A stretch of DNA of 64,000 nucleotides from Bifidobacterium pullorum subsp. saeculare (lineage in GTDB: Bacteria; Actinomycetota; Actinomycetes; Actinomycetales; Bifidobacteriaceae). This document shows, piece after piece, positions 10,815-19,520 of this stretch. The position numbers and the translations under genes are program-made. Within the stretch, counting starts at the first letter, position 1; each line of letters starts with the position of its first letter. The DNA is taken from the NCBI RefSeq assembly GCF_016899725.1, contig NZ_JACLYU010000005.1, forward strand, positions 46,019 through 110,018, given 5' to 3'. The notes under the pieces are model-generated. The model saw only the letters and a list, made by a program, of their open reading frames with translations. It was not told the origin of the DNA and searched no databases.

Positions 10815-12371
10815 TCAGCCGTCGCCGGAGGGATGCTGTTTCAGGCGGATCGTGAGCTCGGTGACGTAGTTGTAGATCTCCTGCTTCTCCTGCATCTCGC
10901 GGGAGATGCGGTCGTAGGCGTGCATCACCGTTGTGTGGTCGCGGCCGCCGAACACGGCGCCGATGTCCATCAGGCTCATGCTCGTCATCTCGCGCGTCAG
11001 GTACATCGCCACCTGACGGGCCTGGTTGACCTGTTTGGTGCGGCCGCGGCCGACGATGTCGTCGAAGGTGATGTGGAAGTACTTGGCCACCTGGCCGATG
11101 ATGTCGGTCGGCTTGATCTCCACGTCGATGGTGAAGAAATCGGCGAGCGTCTGCTCGGCCAGCGCGCGCGTGACCGGCTGGCTGCTCAGCGAGGCGACCG
11201 CCGTCACGCGGGTGAGCGCGCCCTCGAGCTCGCGGATGTTCTCGGTGAAGCGCTGCGCGATGAGCTCGAGCGCGTCGTCCGGGATCGTGTAGCGGTTGTT
11301 CGAGGCGATCATGCGCAGGATCGCCATGCGCGTCTCGAGGTCGGGCGGCTGCACGTCCACCGTCAGGCCCGAGTTGAAGCGGGTGATGAGGCGTTCCTCG
11401 AAGCCCTTGAGTTTGTTCGGCGCCACGTCGGAGACGATGACGATGCGCTTGTTCGCCTGCTGCAGCGTGTTGAACGTGTAGAAGAACTGCTCGAGCGTCT
11501 CGTTCTTGCCGCCGAGGAACTGGATGTCGTCGATGAGCAGCACATCGACCTCGCGGTAGCGGCGGTTGAACTCGCTGACCTGGCCCTTGCCGCTGGTCGG
11601 GCTGCGCAGCGAGTCGATGAACTCGTTGGTGAACTCCTCGCTGGTCACGTACCGGACCTTGAGGCTCGGATCCTTGGCCAGCGCGTAGTTGCCGATCGCG
11701 TTGAGCAGATGCGTTTTGCCCAGGCCGGAGCCGCCGTAGATGCACAGCGGGTTGTAGTTGCTGCCGGTGCCCTCGGCCACCGCCATCGCGACGGTGCGGG
11801 CGAAGCGGTTCGACGAGCCCTGCACGAAGTTGTCGAAGGTGGCGTTCTTGTTCAGATGCGTCTCGGGATCCTGGATCACCCGGTTGTTGCCGGCCGGGTA
11901 GGCCGCCGGCTGGGGCGCCGCCATCGGCGCCGGCGGCAGGCTCGCGTCGCTTAGCGCATGGGACGGGTAGGAGGCGACCGCCTCGCCCTCCGGCATCGCC
12001 GGCGTCTGCCGGGGGAACTCGACCGACGGGGCCGGCGCGATGACCGGGGCCGGTTCGGCGGCGCGGACCGGCATCGCCTCGGGGGCGATCTTGAAGGCGG
12101 GGAACATGTCCGCCCCGCTCGCCATCCGCAGCGCCTCGGCCAGATGCTGGCTCATATCCGTCTGCAGGGCCCGCTGGGTCTCGGCGTTGGCGACGCACAG
12201 CACGATCGTCGTGCCGAACACCGCCTCGGGGACCACGCCCTCGAGCCATCCCTTGTCGCGCGCGCTCAGCGCGGAGTTGTGCTTGAGGAGCGTCAGGGCG
12301 TCGGACCAGATCCGGCCCGCCTCGACGGCGGGGTCGTGGGACGATTCGGCCACGTCGGCCCCCTTTCTCAT
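10815..12371 (-). CDS. dnaA: Chromosomal replication initiator DnaA
   Basis: A 518-residue protein if started at ATG 12371 ([13 protein letters not shown]). A GTG six codons downstream (12353) follows AAAGGGGG and is an equal or better start. Domain I (residues 15-100) is the oligomerisation/DciA-contact domain. A Pro/Ala-rich linker spans to about residue 180. Domain III is the AAA+ core with [14 protein letters not shown] (Walker A) and [13 protein letters not shown] (Walker B). Domain IV ends with [14 protein letters not shown], the DnaA-box recognition signature. DnaA-ATP binds the boxes at oriC and opens the duplex. Boxes also lie upstream of its own start (12451-12528), consistent with autoregulation. 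Confidence 0.97.
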   Translation of the reverse strand: MRKGADVAESSHDPAVEAGRIWSDALTLLKHNSALSARDKGWLEGVVPEAVFGTTIVLCVANAETQRALQTDMSQHLAEALRMASGADMFPAFKIAPEAMPVRAAEPAPVIAPAPSVEFPRQTPAMPEGEAVASYPSHALSDASLPPAPMAAPQPAAYPAGNNRVIQDPETHLNKNATFDNFVQGSSNRFARTVAMAVAEGTGSNYNPLCIYGGSGLGKTHLLNAIGNYALAKDPSLKVRYVTSEEFTNEFIDSLRSPTSGKGQVSEFNRRYREVDVLLIDDIQFLGGKNETLEQFFYTFNTLQQANKRIVIVSDVAPNKLKGFEERLITRFNSGLTVDVQPPDLETRMAILRMIASNNRYTIPDDALELIAQRFTENIRELEGALTRVTAVASLSSQPVTRALAEQTLADFFTIDVEIKPTDIIGQVAKYFHITFDDIVGRGRTKQVNQARQVAMYLTREMTSMSLMDIGAVFGGRDHTTVMHAYDRISREMQEKQEIYNYVTELTIRLKQHPSGDG

Positions 12372-12450
12372 GTGCTGCGCTCCCGTGCGCGGGATGCCGC
12401 CAACGGTTAAACACCTCATTGATACTCCGAGACGTGGAAAAGTGCGCGAG

Positions 12451-12528
12451 TTATCCACCGTCGTTATCCACAGGCTCGCGTGTTGTCCCGCCTCGATTGT
12501 GAATAACAACCGTGTAATTTGTGGATAA
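12451..12528. promoter_or_regulatory. DnaA-box group in the dnaA-rpmH intergenic region
   Basis: TTATCCACA is perfect at 12464-12472(+) and 12520-12528(-). One-mismatch copies lie at 12451-12459 (TTATCCACC) and 12498-12506 (TGTGAATAA). They lie 80-160 bp upstream of dnaA and can serve dnaA autoregulation, a second origin sub-region, or both. Confidence 0.85.
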
Positions 12529-12666
12529 CTCCGGCTCCGTGCGGAGCCGCTGCGGGCCTGTGCCGGGCGGCATGCGGGGCTGCGCGCGGCCGATTGGAGA
12601 CGGCCCGCTGGCCCGACGCAAGCCCCCGTTCCCTCGCCGCCGCATCGCGAACACGCGGCCGTCCCG

Positions 12667-12696
12667 TTGACCGTAGGGTATGGGTGAGGGTAGGTT
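12667..12696 (+). promoter_or_regulatory. Candidate rpmH promoter
   Basis: TTGACC (12667-12672) and TAGGTT (12691-12696) are 18 bp apart and point towards rpmH. The downstream leader carries a 10-bp palindrome CTCACGTGAG (12709-12718). Confidence 0.5.
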
Positions 12697-12761
12697 GATA
12701 GAGCTTGACTCACGTGAGAGCCGCGCGCGAGCGTGGCTGAACAGACCTAGGAGCAACAGAA

Positions 12762-12896
12762 ATGAAGAGGACCTTCCAGCCGAATAACCGCCGCCGTCAC
12801 ATGAAGCACGGCTTCCGTCTACGCATGCGCACCCGTTCCGGCCGCGCCGTGATCAACCGCCGCCGCGCCAAGGGCCGCAAGTCCCTGTCCGCCTGA
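12762..12896 (+). CDS. rpmH: 50S ribosomal protein L34
   Basis: A 44-residue, very basic protein starting [20 protein letters not shown] and ending GRKSLSA, the standard L34 sequence. GGAG lies 8 bases before the ATG. L34 is a late-assembling protein of the large ribosomal subunit. It is the first gene of the plus-strand operon leading away from oriC, with rnpA 29 bp downstream, a pairing conserved through most bacteria. Confidence 0.98.
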   Translation: MKRTFQPNNRRRHMKHGFRLRMRTRSGRAVINRRRAKGRKSLSA

Positions 12897-12925
12897 TCCA
12901 CAGTCCGGCGAGCGGCGCGACCACG

Positions 12926-13288
12926 GTGGAACGGCTTACCAGCCATCGGGAATTCGTCGCCGTGCTCAAGGGTCGGCGCAGGGCGGCCCGCAACGACATC
13001 GTCGTGCACTTCCTGGTGCGCGACGATTCGCATACGGGTGCCGTTGCGCCCCAGGCACGGCGCATGGGGCTTGCCGTATCCAAATCCGTCGGCAACGCTG
13101 TGACGCGCAACGCGGTCAAACGCCGCTTCCGCGTGCTGGCGCGCCGGCATGAGGAGCTGCTGCCCGCCGGCTGCGACGTGGTGATGCGCGCCATGCCCAG
13201 CGCGCGCGACGCCGCCTTCGACTCGTTGGACGAGCAGGTGGCCTCCGCGTTCCGGGCCGTCGCCCGCAAGGCGGCGCAGGCGCGATGA
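12926..13288 (+). CDS. rnpA: Ribonuclease P protein component
   Basis: A 120-residue basic protein starting with GTG ([20 protein letters not shown]). The RNR-like motif is [22 protein letters not shown], the conserved RNA-binding helix that contacts the P RNA and pre-tRNA leader. RnpA binds the catalytic RNA subunit and helps remove tRNA 5' leaders. Its last four bases overlap the first codon of yidD, showing coupled translation. Confidence 0.95.
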   Translation: MERLTSHREFVAVLKGRRRAARNDIVVHFLVRDDSHTGAVAPQARRMGLAVSKSVGNAVTRNAVKRRFRVLARRHEELLPAGCDVVMRAMPSARDAAFDSLDEQVASAFRAVARKAAQAR

Positions 13289-13626
13289 GCCGCGCGGCCC
13301 GGGCGATGATCCGCGGGGTGCGCTGGTACCAGCGTCGGTTCTCGGCCAACCGTGCCGTGCCGCGCTGCAAGTATTACCCGAGCTGTTCCAACTATGCGCT
13401 CGAGGCGTTGGAGCGCTACGGCGCCTGCCGCGGCGGATTGCTCGCCGCGCTGCGCCTGCTGCGTTGCCGCCCGTGGAGCTACGGGGGCATCGACGATGTG
13501 CCGCGCCGCTATTCCGTGTTCTACCGGTTCCGATGGTCCAAGGCGCACGAGGAACCGCGCCTGGTGCCATTGGCCTGGCAATCCCGGGAGGACCGGCCGG
13601 ACCAGGAGAATCAGGGAAAGGCCTGA
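13285..13626 (+). CDS. yidD: Membrane protein insertion efficiency factor YidD
   Basis: A 113-residue protein containing the family signature [25 protein letters not shown] and then [17 protein letters not shown], with three conserved cysteines. YidD is a small peripheral membrane protein that aids YidC-dependent insertion. It overlaps rnpA by four bases and stops three bases before yidC, so the three genes form one translational unit. The 40 C-terminal residues beyond the core are hydrophilic and not conserved. Confidence 0.93.
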   Translation: MSRAARAMIRGVRWYQRRFSANRAVPRCKYYPSCSNYALEALERYGACRGGLLAALRLLRCRPWSYGGIDDVPRRYSVFYRFRWSKAHEEPRLVPLAWQSREDRPDQENQGKA

Positions 13627-13628
13627 AC

Positions 13629-14645
13629 ATGCCAATGCAAGACCAATTCATGTTGGATCAGAGCTTCTTCGGATGGCTCTATAAGATCCTCACCCCGCTG
13701 GAATGGTTGATGACGCAGATCATGAACCTGTTCCATGAGTTCCTGAAGCTGCTGGGCATGAACCCGGTCGGCTTCTCGTGGGTGCTCTCCATCGTCTTCC
13801 TCGTGCTCGTGGTGCACGCGTGCATCTTCCCGCTGTTCTACCGGCAGATGAAGTCGATGCGCAAGATGCAGGCGCTGCAGCCGAAGATGCAGAAGATCCA
13901 GAACAAGTACAAGGGCAAGACGGACCAGGCCAGCAAAGAGGCCATGAGCCGCGAGATGATGAAGCTCTACCAGGACAACCACGCCAATCCGGCGGGGTCC
14001 TGTCTGCCGATGCTCATCCAGGGCCCGGTGTTCATGTGCATGTTCTACGTGCTCTCCGCCATCCCGTACATCGCGCGCGGCAAATACGACCGCGGCACGC
14101 TCGGCGCCTTCGACAAGGCCACGGCGCAGGAGTTCGCGCAGACCACGGTGTTCGGCGTGAACGTGACCGACACCTTCACCACCGCCGGCGTGACCGGCAA
14201 GGTCGTCATGGGTGTGTTCGTGGCGCTGATGTGCGCCTGCATGTGGTTCATGCAGTTCAACTCGATGAAGCGCAACATGAACCAGGAGACCCTGGTCGGC
14301 CCGGCCGCCACCACGCAGAAGATGATGCTGTGGGTGTTCCCGATTATGTACATCTTCTCCGGCATCATGATGCCCTTCGCCGTGCTCGTGTACTGGCTGA
14401 CGAACAACATCGTGAACCTGCTGCGCTCGATGTGGCAGATCCACGAGTTCCCGACGCCCGGCTCCCCCGCTGCCAAGGAGAAGGAGGAGCGCGACCACCG
14501 CAAGGAGAACGCACGCCGCGCCAAGGCCGGCCTGCCCTCCCTCGAGGAGGAGGCCCTCGTCAAGGCCAAGGAGGAGGCCGAGCAGCGCGCCGCCCAGGGC
14601 TACCAGCGCCAGCAGCCCCAGCGCAAGCGCAAGAAGAAGAAGTGA
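13629..14645 (+). CDS. yidC: Membrane protein insertase YidC/Oxa1
   Basis: A 338-residue protein; the ATG at 13629 follows GGGAAAGG. It carries the 60KD_IMP core: a first helix at about 40-65, a cytoplasmic hairpin with KMQALQPKMQKIQNKYKGKT, the conserved SCLPMLIQGPVFMCMFYVLS helix, and two further membrane pairs ending near residue 275. The tail is a Lys/Arg-rich cytoplasmic extension (QRKRKKKK) that probably contacts ribosomes. It lacks the large periplasmic domain of Gram-negative YidC, as expected. The function is insertion and folding of membrane proteins, alone or with SecYEG. Confidence 0.96.
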   Translation: MPMQDQFMLDQSFFGWLYKILTPLEWLMTQIMNLFHEFLKLLGMNPVGFSWVLSIVFLVLVVHACIFPLFYRQMKSMRKMQALQPKMQKIQNKYKGKTDQASKEAMSREMMKLYQDNHANPAGSCLPMLIQGPVFMCMFYVLSAIPYIARGKYDRGTLGAFDKATAQEFAQTTVFGVNVTDTFTTAGVTGKVVMGVFVALMCACMWFMQFNSMKRNMNQETLVGPAATTQKMMLWVFPIMYIFSGIMMPFAVLVYWLTNNIVNLLRSMWQIHEFPTPGSPAAKEKEERDHRKENARRAKAGLPSLEEEALVKAKEEAEQRAAQGYQRQQPQRKRKKKK

Positions 14646-14651
14646 CCTCCG

Positions 14652-14686
14652 GGCCGCCGCGGACTCGCGCCGCGGCGGCCTTCGCT
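14652..14686 (+). terminator. Hairpin after yidC
   Basis: GGCCGCCGCGG (14652-14662) pairs perfectly with CCGCGGCGGCC (14670-14680), followed by TTCGCTT. The T run is weak, so this may attenuate rather than stop transcription into jag. Confidence 0.65.
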
Positions 14687-14709
14687 TCCCAGGCGCGGAT
14701 CGATCCGCA

Positions 14710-14725
14710 TGTTCCACGTGGAACA
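14710..14725. other. parS site (perfect palindrome)
   Basis: TGTTCCACGTGGAACA, a perfect 16-bp palindrome of the parS consensus bound by ParB. It lies between the yidC hairpin and jag, outside coding sequence. Confidence 0.93.
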
Positions 14726-14837
14726 ACGATCCAAGTCCCCGGCACGGCCGCCCCAGCGCGTTCATGGGAGAACGCCGGCGAGCCCTGCCGCGGGCGATTA
14801 GACTTGACCAACAACAGCCGACCCAAGGAGTAACGAC

Positions 14838-15359
14838 ATGGCTCAGGATGACGACCGCACGATCGATCAGCTCAACGACGAGGCTGACATCGCCGCCGAT
14901 TATCTCGAAGGCCTGCTCGACATCGCCGACTACGACGGCGACATCGAGATGGGCATCCGCAACGGCCGCCCGATGGTGCAGATCGTGGCCGATGACAACA
15001 CCGACATCAAGCGCCTCATCGGACGCAACGGCGAGGTGGTGGATGCGCTGCAGCAGCTCACCCGCCTGGCCGTGCAGCAGAAGACCGGCGAGCGTTCCAA
15101 GCTCATCGTGGATGTGGACGGGTACCTCAAGCGCAAGCGCCAGCGCCTGCACGACATCGCGCTCGACGCGGTGGACGAGGTGCGCGACACCGGCGAGCCG
15201 GTGGACCTGAAGCCGATGAACTCCTTCGAGCGTAAGGTCATCCACGACGTGGTGCGCGAGGAGGGGCTCAAGTCCCGCTCCCACGGCGAGGAGCCGCACC
15301 GCTACGTCACCATCTACCTGCGTGCGAATGCCGACACGGAAGACGAGGACGAGGCCTAA
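14838..15359 (+). CDS. jag: Jag/KhpB RNA-binding protein (KH and R3H domains)
   Basis: A 173-residue protein starting 8 bases after AAGGAG. A KH-type domain spans about residues 40-105 with DIKRLIGRNGEVVDALQQLT, which contains the GxxG-like RNGE loop. The C-terminal R3H domain contains FERKVIHDVVREEGLKSRSH and then EEPHRYVTIYL. The family binds RNA and affects cell elongation and division. In most relatives rsmG follows directly; here an inserted SIR2 gene on the opposite strand separates them. Confidence 0.93.
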   Translation: MAQDDDRTIDQLNDEADIAADYLEGLLDIADYDGDIEMGIRNGRPMVQIVADDNTDIKRLIGRNGEVVDALQQLTRLAVQQKTGERSKLIVDVDGYLKRKRQRLHDIALDAVDEVRDTGEPVDLKPMNSFERKVIHDVVREEGLKSRSHGEEPHRYVTIYLRANADTEDEDEA

Positions 15360-15480
15360 TCAGCGCGTTTCGAAAGCATGCGGGCATCTTGCAGCTGCAC
15401 AGCCTGCACTGAACGCTTTCCATCGACACGCCCGGTGAACGTTACGTAGCTGGCATATTGCTGAAGTTACCCAGAAGGTG

Positions 15481-15608
15481 GTCTAAACTATGAGGTGGAC
15501 TTAGCGACTGGCGCGTGGTCGTAAGCCCATAGTCGGTGGTGCCCCCGCTGATTCGCTGGGTTCCTCCTATTTGAGAGGAGGAGCTGAGGGCGATGAATGT
15601 GGGGGCAC
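15481..15608. other. Folded intergenic element beside the SIR2 gene
   Basis: An outer stem GTGCCCCC (15539-15546)/GGGGGCAC (15601-15608) encloses an inner stem TCCTCCT (15562-15568)/AGGAGGA (15576-15582) with a 7-base loop. The outer stem ends 3 bp from the SIR2 gene stop, so on the minus strand it would be transcribed as the 3' end of that gene. No T run follows, so a classical terminator is not a good description. The G+C-rich stems contrast with the A+T-rich gene. The upstream part (15361-15480) shows no feature I recognise. Confidence 0.45.
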
Positions 15609-15610
15609 GC

Positions 15611-17203
15611 TTATTTGTTCAAGTAGGGAATTCCGTATTTCAGGAAATCATAGATTCTGATATCCTTTCGAATATCTGAATCAAGTTTTTGTCCGCTCTC
15701 TAACATTGTGCGCGCAGTTGTTTTTATCATTTGCTCAAGAGCTGTGAGATCTATCTCACCGAATTTGAGCAGAGTGACGTGCTTGTACGCATTAACGCCG
15801 AATTTAAGCCTCAGCGATTCGATGCTCCATTCGCTGAGTCTATTTGTGTCTCTCCAATTCTTTCTTGTTTTCTTCTGAGTTTTGCTGAGATAGTCATCAA
15901 AGCATTGCCGTTGTTCAATCTCTTCGCGCGTCTTCTTGCCAAGAGGGCCGTCTCCGTATTGAGACAGATAATAGTACATCGGAACGCCACCTTGCGGTAT
16001 ATATCGCTCCAGATATTCCTCCACAACAAGATTCACTGCAAGATTCTTGTTGTGGAATAGTATGTCTTCGTATAGATCTTCGCTTGCTACAGGTTTACCG
16101 TATCCTTTGACACCAACTCCCACTACAATCTCGGCGTCCTGTGGAAGCTCATCCATATTCTCAAGATCGGAAAACACTATGCTTTGGGCTTTGCCACCAG
16201 AATAAGCCGCCTCGTAGAGTTGTTGCGTGATTTGTCGCAGTACTTTCGGTGCATATTTCATGTTTGTGGCGGCTATAGCTTTGTAGATTGGACCGAAGTC
16301 CGATGTGGCGATCTTGGTCATCTCCACATTCTGCCTTTCGGTGCCATAGATTGCCGTCTGTATCTCCTGCTCTGCGGAATACTCTACAAATATGAATCTT
16401 TCCGACATCTCGCGTGTGTGTTGCGTGCCAGCACATTGGGCTATTGCATTGATAATGTCACGAATGTCTTGGTCACTCATCGAATATCCAAGGAATATAA
16501 TTGGATATTCGCCGAAAATGGTGAGGATCTTCGATAGAAGATATTGCTGTCGTTCTGCAAGCTGTTGATAATCTCTTTCGTTGAGAATCAGAGATTCTGG
16601 ATTTTCAACAGAACCGTGAATCTTGTATATCTCGCCTATCCCTGTTAATTGAGAGAACAACAGGTCCTCTTGCTGAACATACGCTTGATATCCAGGAAAT
16701 ATGTAGTCCTCCATGAGTCTGTCATAATTTGTTGTGATTACCCCTGCCACATGGTGGGATGCCTTCTGGAGCAGATGCAGTTCGTCATTGTTGTGATCGG
16801 GCTTTGCTTCGGACAAATGGTCGGCAATGTAGATTTTCATTGCCGAGACTCCTTGATTCAGCTCATGAGCATGCTGTTGCGCCCACTCGACCATAGAGGC
16901 ATTGCCGAGTGCGTCGGCAAAGTCCCGTTCCATCAGCGTTGTAATATATGGGTATATTGTATTGACCTCATCATATTGCTCAGCGCGAGCCCGCTGCATG
17001 TAGGAATAAAATGGCTTCATCGGAGCGCCCACGGATTCGCATACCCATTCAAGCAAACCTTGCCAGTTTTCCGTTCCCATGTAACGCATGGACAATCCTG
17101 AACCTACGAACAGAAATGGCACCCTGTTGACTTTGGCCAACAGCTTGCGCACGGTGGCTTTCACCCGTGAGTTAAAGTCTTCTTCGCTCATGTGATACCC
17201 CAT
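15611..17203 (-). CDS. SIR2-like domain protein, probable NAD+-consuming defence effector
   Basis: A 530-residue protein. The N-terminal 260 residues show the SIR2-like NAD-binding fold: FLFVGSGLS (residues 31-38), TTNYD (157-161), KIHGS with candidate catalytic H196, and FLGYSMSDQD (237-246). These motifs match the SIR2 domains of bacterial antiphage systems (Thoeris ThsA, DSR, SIR2-HerA), which destroy NAD+. The C-terminal 200 residues (a VVGVGVKGYGKP strand, then charged helices) do not look like the SLOG domain of ThsA and I do not recognise them. No membrane segment or signal is seen. G+C is about 42% in bases 15661-15720 against about 63% in jag, and the gene lies antisense within a conserved operon, both pointing to recent acquisition. 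No partner gene adjoins it. An alternative start is MSEED at 17191. Confidence 0.82.
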   Translation of the reverse strand: MGYHMSEEDFNSRVKATVRKLLAKVNRVPFLFVGSGLSMRYMGTENWQGLLEWVCESVGAPMKPFYSYMQRARAEQYDEVNTIYPYITTLMERDFADALGNASMVEWAQQHAHELNQGVSAMKIYIADHLSEAKPDHNNDELHLLQKASHHVAGVITTNYDRLMEDYIFPGYQAYVQQEDLLFSQLTGIGEIYKIHGSVENPESLILNERDYQQLAERQQYLLSKILTIFGEYPIIFLGYSMSDQDIRDIINAIAQCAGTQHTREMSERFIFVEYSAEQEIQTAIYGTERQNVEMTKIATSDFGPIYKAIAATNMKYAPKVLRQITQQLYEAAYSGGKAQSIVFSDLENMDELPQDAEIVVGVGVKGYGKPVASEDLYEDILFHNKNLAVNLVVEEYLERYIPQGGVPMYYYLSQYGDGPLGKKTREEIEQRQCFDDYLSKTQKKTRKNWRDTNRLSEWSIESLRLKFGVNAYKHVTLLKFGEIDLTALEQMIKTTARTMLESGQKLDSDIRKDIRIYDFLKYGIPYLNK

Positions 17204-17362
17204 CGTTATTGTTCCCTGTATCTGATGATATCGCTTCTTCGGTGTTTATTTGCTTGAATTCAGTGCTGCTGTATCTGTAACATGATGATTGATTGATTAG
17301 GTTCTCTGACAACTGGATTCGCGTGACATATGGTTGAGAGGGATTCCATGTTCTTCGGGGCA

Positions 17363-17378
17363 TGTTTCACGTGAAACG
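17363..17378. other. parS site upstream of rsmG
   Basis: TGTTTCACGTGAAACG, one mismatch from the perfect palindrome at its last base. It lies 127 bp upstream of the chosen rsmG start, between the SIR2 gene and rsmG. A weaker copy, CGTTCCACGTGAAACT, occurs inside rsmG at 17710-17725. Confidence 0.88.
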
Positions 17379-17489
17379 GAGTTCGACGGAAACGATGGTG
17401 GACGGGATGTCTCTGCCCGCATGGCTCTGGATAGACGGGGTGGCAGACTGGTGAGTCGAACAGACTGGCAGCGAGAAGGAGCGTGTGCG

Positions 17490-18308
17490 GTGAACGGTCC
17501 GGTCGGACAGGAGACTCGGTCAGGGAGTGAAAACCTCCCGGAGAAGGCCCGGGACGTGGAACGGGAGACCGAGCAAGAGATCGGAACGGCGTCATCGCCT
17601 CGGGCTGTCAGCAATCCCGTGGAATCAGCCGACAGTGTCGTTCGGGATCAGCTGGACGGCTCCCCCGTGCTCGCCGAGGTGTTCGGCGACGCCCTGCCCA
17701 AGCTCGAGGCGTTCCACGTGAAACTCGCGGAGGAAGGCGAGCCGCGCGGCCTCATCGGTCCGCGCGACGTGGACATCATCTGGGAACGGCATATCCTCAA
17801 CTCGGCGGCCATCGTGCCGTTCGTGCGCGAGGCGACCGAAGGCGAGCAGTTCAAAACCGTGGCGGACGTCGGATCCGGCGGCGGCTTCCCCGGCCTGGTC
17901 GCGGCGGCCTGCCTGCCCGACCATCGCTTCACGCTGATCGAGCCGATGGAACGCCGGGTGGAATGGCTGCGCGAATGCATCGAGACGATGGGGCTGGAGA
18001 ATGTCACAGTGCTCCGCGCCCGCAGCGAGGAGGTCATCGCCAAGCTGCGCTCGACCAAGGGGATGCACCCTTACGCGGTGGTCACCTGCCGTGCGGTCGC
18101 GCCGATGACGAAGCTCGCCGGCTGGACGCTCCCCCTGCTCAAGCCGCAGGGCCGTCTGGTCGCGCTCAAGGGACGCTCCGCCCAGGCCGAGATCGACAAG
18201 GCCGCCAAGGAGATCGCCAAGCGCGGCGGACGCCATCCGCGCGTGTGCGAGGCGCCGGTCGGCCCGGGCCTGGAGCCCACGCATGTGGTGCTGGTGGACA
18301 AGCGCTGA
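17490..18308 (+). CDS. rsmG: 16S rRNA (guanine-N7)-methyltransferase RsmG (GidB)
   Basis: A 272-residue protein from GTG 17490, chosen because AAGGAG lies 8 bases upstream; the frame is open further upstream but would include the parS site. The SAM-binding motif is [16 protein letters not shown], preceded by [12 protein letters not shown], the signature helix of RsmG. The N-terminal 45 residues are acidic and not part of the core, so the enzyme may in fact start later. RsmG methylates G527 of 16S rRNA (E. coli numbering), and its loss gives low-level streptomycin resistance. It normally follows jag directly. Confidence 0.93.
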   Translation: MNGPVGQETRSGSENLPEKARDVERETEQEIGTASSPRAVSNPVESADSVVRDQLDGSPVLAEVFGDALPKLEAFHVKLAEEGEPRGLIGPRDVDIIWERHILNSAAIVPFVREATEGEQFKTVADVGSGGGFPGLVAAACLPDHRFTLIEPMERRVEWLRECIETMGLENVTVLRARSEEVIAKLRSTKGMHPYAVVTCRAVAPMTKLAGWTLPLLKPQGRLVALKGRSAQAEIDKAAKEIAKRGGRHPRVCEAPVGPGLEPTHVVLVDKR

Positions 18309-18316
18309 AATCCAAG

Positions 18317-18479
18317 TTATCCACAATCGCAGATTCCCACAAAAGTTATCCACAATCCACCGGCGTGGATGTGGACAGTCGGATTCGGTTGGAATTCCAA
18401 GCATTCGGCGGTGGGGAACGCAATGGCTCCGAGCGGGTTATCCACCGTTATCCACAAAAATGTGGATAACGGTGGATAA
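18317..18479. promoter_or_regulatory. DnaA-box cluster upstream of parA, with a perfect 19-bp inverted repeat
   Basis: TTATCCACA is perfect at 18317-18325(+), 18346-18354(+), 18448-18456(+) and 18461-18469(-); TTATCCACC lies at 18438-18446(+) and 18471-18479(-). Bases 18438-18456 and 18461-18479 are perfect reverse complements separated by AAAA, so four boxes are arranged as a nested palindrome. The cluster ends 72 bp before the parA start. Confidence 0.9.
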
Positions 18480-18551
18480 GTCCGAGCGGGGCGTCGCCCA
18501 TGTCCACGTGGGCGGTGAGACTGTTGAACGTATCACACAGGAGGAGGCAGC

Positions 18552-19517
18552 ATGACTGATCGCGAGTCCCCGATGGAGTCCGCGTCAGAGACCATCTCCC
18601 GCATCTTCGGCAAGGGCGGCGAGTCCCTGGGAGCCGAGATCGCCATGGAGACGTCGCGATTCGCCGCGTTGAAGAACGCTGAGTTCCCGAAGCCCGAGCG
18701 CACCCGGCTTATTGCCGTCGCGAATCAGAAGGGAGGTGTCGGCAAAACCACCTCCACCGTGAACCTCTCCGCGGCGCTGGCCCAGAACGGCGCGCAGGTG
18801 CTGGTCATCGACATGGACCCGCAGGGCAACGCCTCCACCGCGCTTGGCATCAGCCACGCCTCCGGCGAACCCTCCGTGTACGACGTCATCGAGGGACGGA
18901 TGTCGGTGGCCGAGGTGAAGCGCACCTGCCCGGACTTCCCCACGCTCGACGTGGTCCCCTCGTCCATCGATCTGTCCGGCGCCGAGCTCGAGCTCGCGGA
19001 TATGGCGCGCCGCACCGACCGGCTCAAGGACGCGCTCGAAACCTTCCTGAACGGCAGCGACGTCCACTACGACTATGTGTTCATCGACTGCCCGCCCAGC
19101 CTCGGCCTGCTCGTCATCAACGCGATGTGCGCGGTGCATGAGATGCTCATCCCGATCCAGGCCGAGTACTACGCGCTGGAGGGCCTGGGCCAGCTCATCA
19201 ACACCATCGGCCTGGTGCAGGACCACTACAATCCGAGCCTGACCGTCTCCACAATGCTGGTCACGATGTTCGACCGGCGCACCCTGCTCAGCCGCGAGGT
19301 GTACGCCGAAGTGAAGGGCCACTATCCCTCCATCGTGCTCGACACCACAATCCCCCGCACAGTGAAGATCTCCGAGGCACCGAGCTTCGGCAAAAGCGTC
19401 ATCGCCTATGACCCCCACGGCGCGGGGGCCATCTCCTACGGCGAGGCGGCGCTGGAACTGGCACGCCGTTCGCCGCATGTCCTCGAAGCCATCGATGCAC
19501 GAATGAAGGAGCGCTGA
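18552..19517 (+). CDS. parA: Chromosome partitioning ATPase ParA (Soj)
   Basis: A 321-residue protein starting 6 bases after GAGGAGG. The deviant Walker A motif is KGGVGKTTSTVNLS, with the signature lysine before GVGKTT; DMDPQGNASTALG and FIDCPPSLGLLVINA follow. The ATP-bound dimer binds DNA non-specifically, and ParB stimulates hydrolysis to move origins apart. A 55-residue N-terminal extension precedes the core, typical of chromosomal ParA of actinobacteria. parB starts 3 bp after its stop. A DnaA-box cluster in its promoter region could link its transcription to initiation. Confidence 0.96.
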   Translation: MTDRESPMESASETISRIFGKGGESLGAEIAMETSRFAALKNAEFPKPERTRLIAVANQKGGVGKTTSTVNLSAALAQNGAQVLVIDMDPQGNASTALGISHASGEPSVYDVIEGRMSVAEVKRTCPDFPTLDVVPSSIDLSGAELELADMARRTDRLKDALETFLNGSDVHYDYVFIDCPPSLGLLVINAMCAVHEMLIPIQAEYYALEGLGQLINTIGLVQDHYNPSLTVSTMLVTMFDRRTLLSREVYAEVKGHYPSIVLDTTIPRTVKISEAPSFGKSVIAYDPHGAGAISYGEAALELARRSPHVLEAIDARMKER

Positions 19518-19520
19518 CCC

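Noticed and set aside
12709..12718. CTCACGTGAG as a parS half site
   Set aside because: It shares only the CACGTG core; the outer TGTT/AACA bases are absent.
15611..17203. Complete Thoeris system
   Set aside because: The C-terminal part does not resemble SLOG and no TIR-domain ThsB gene lies nearby.
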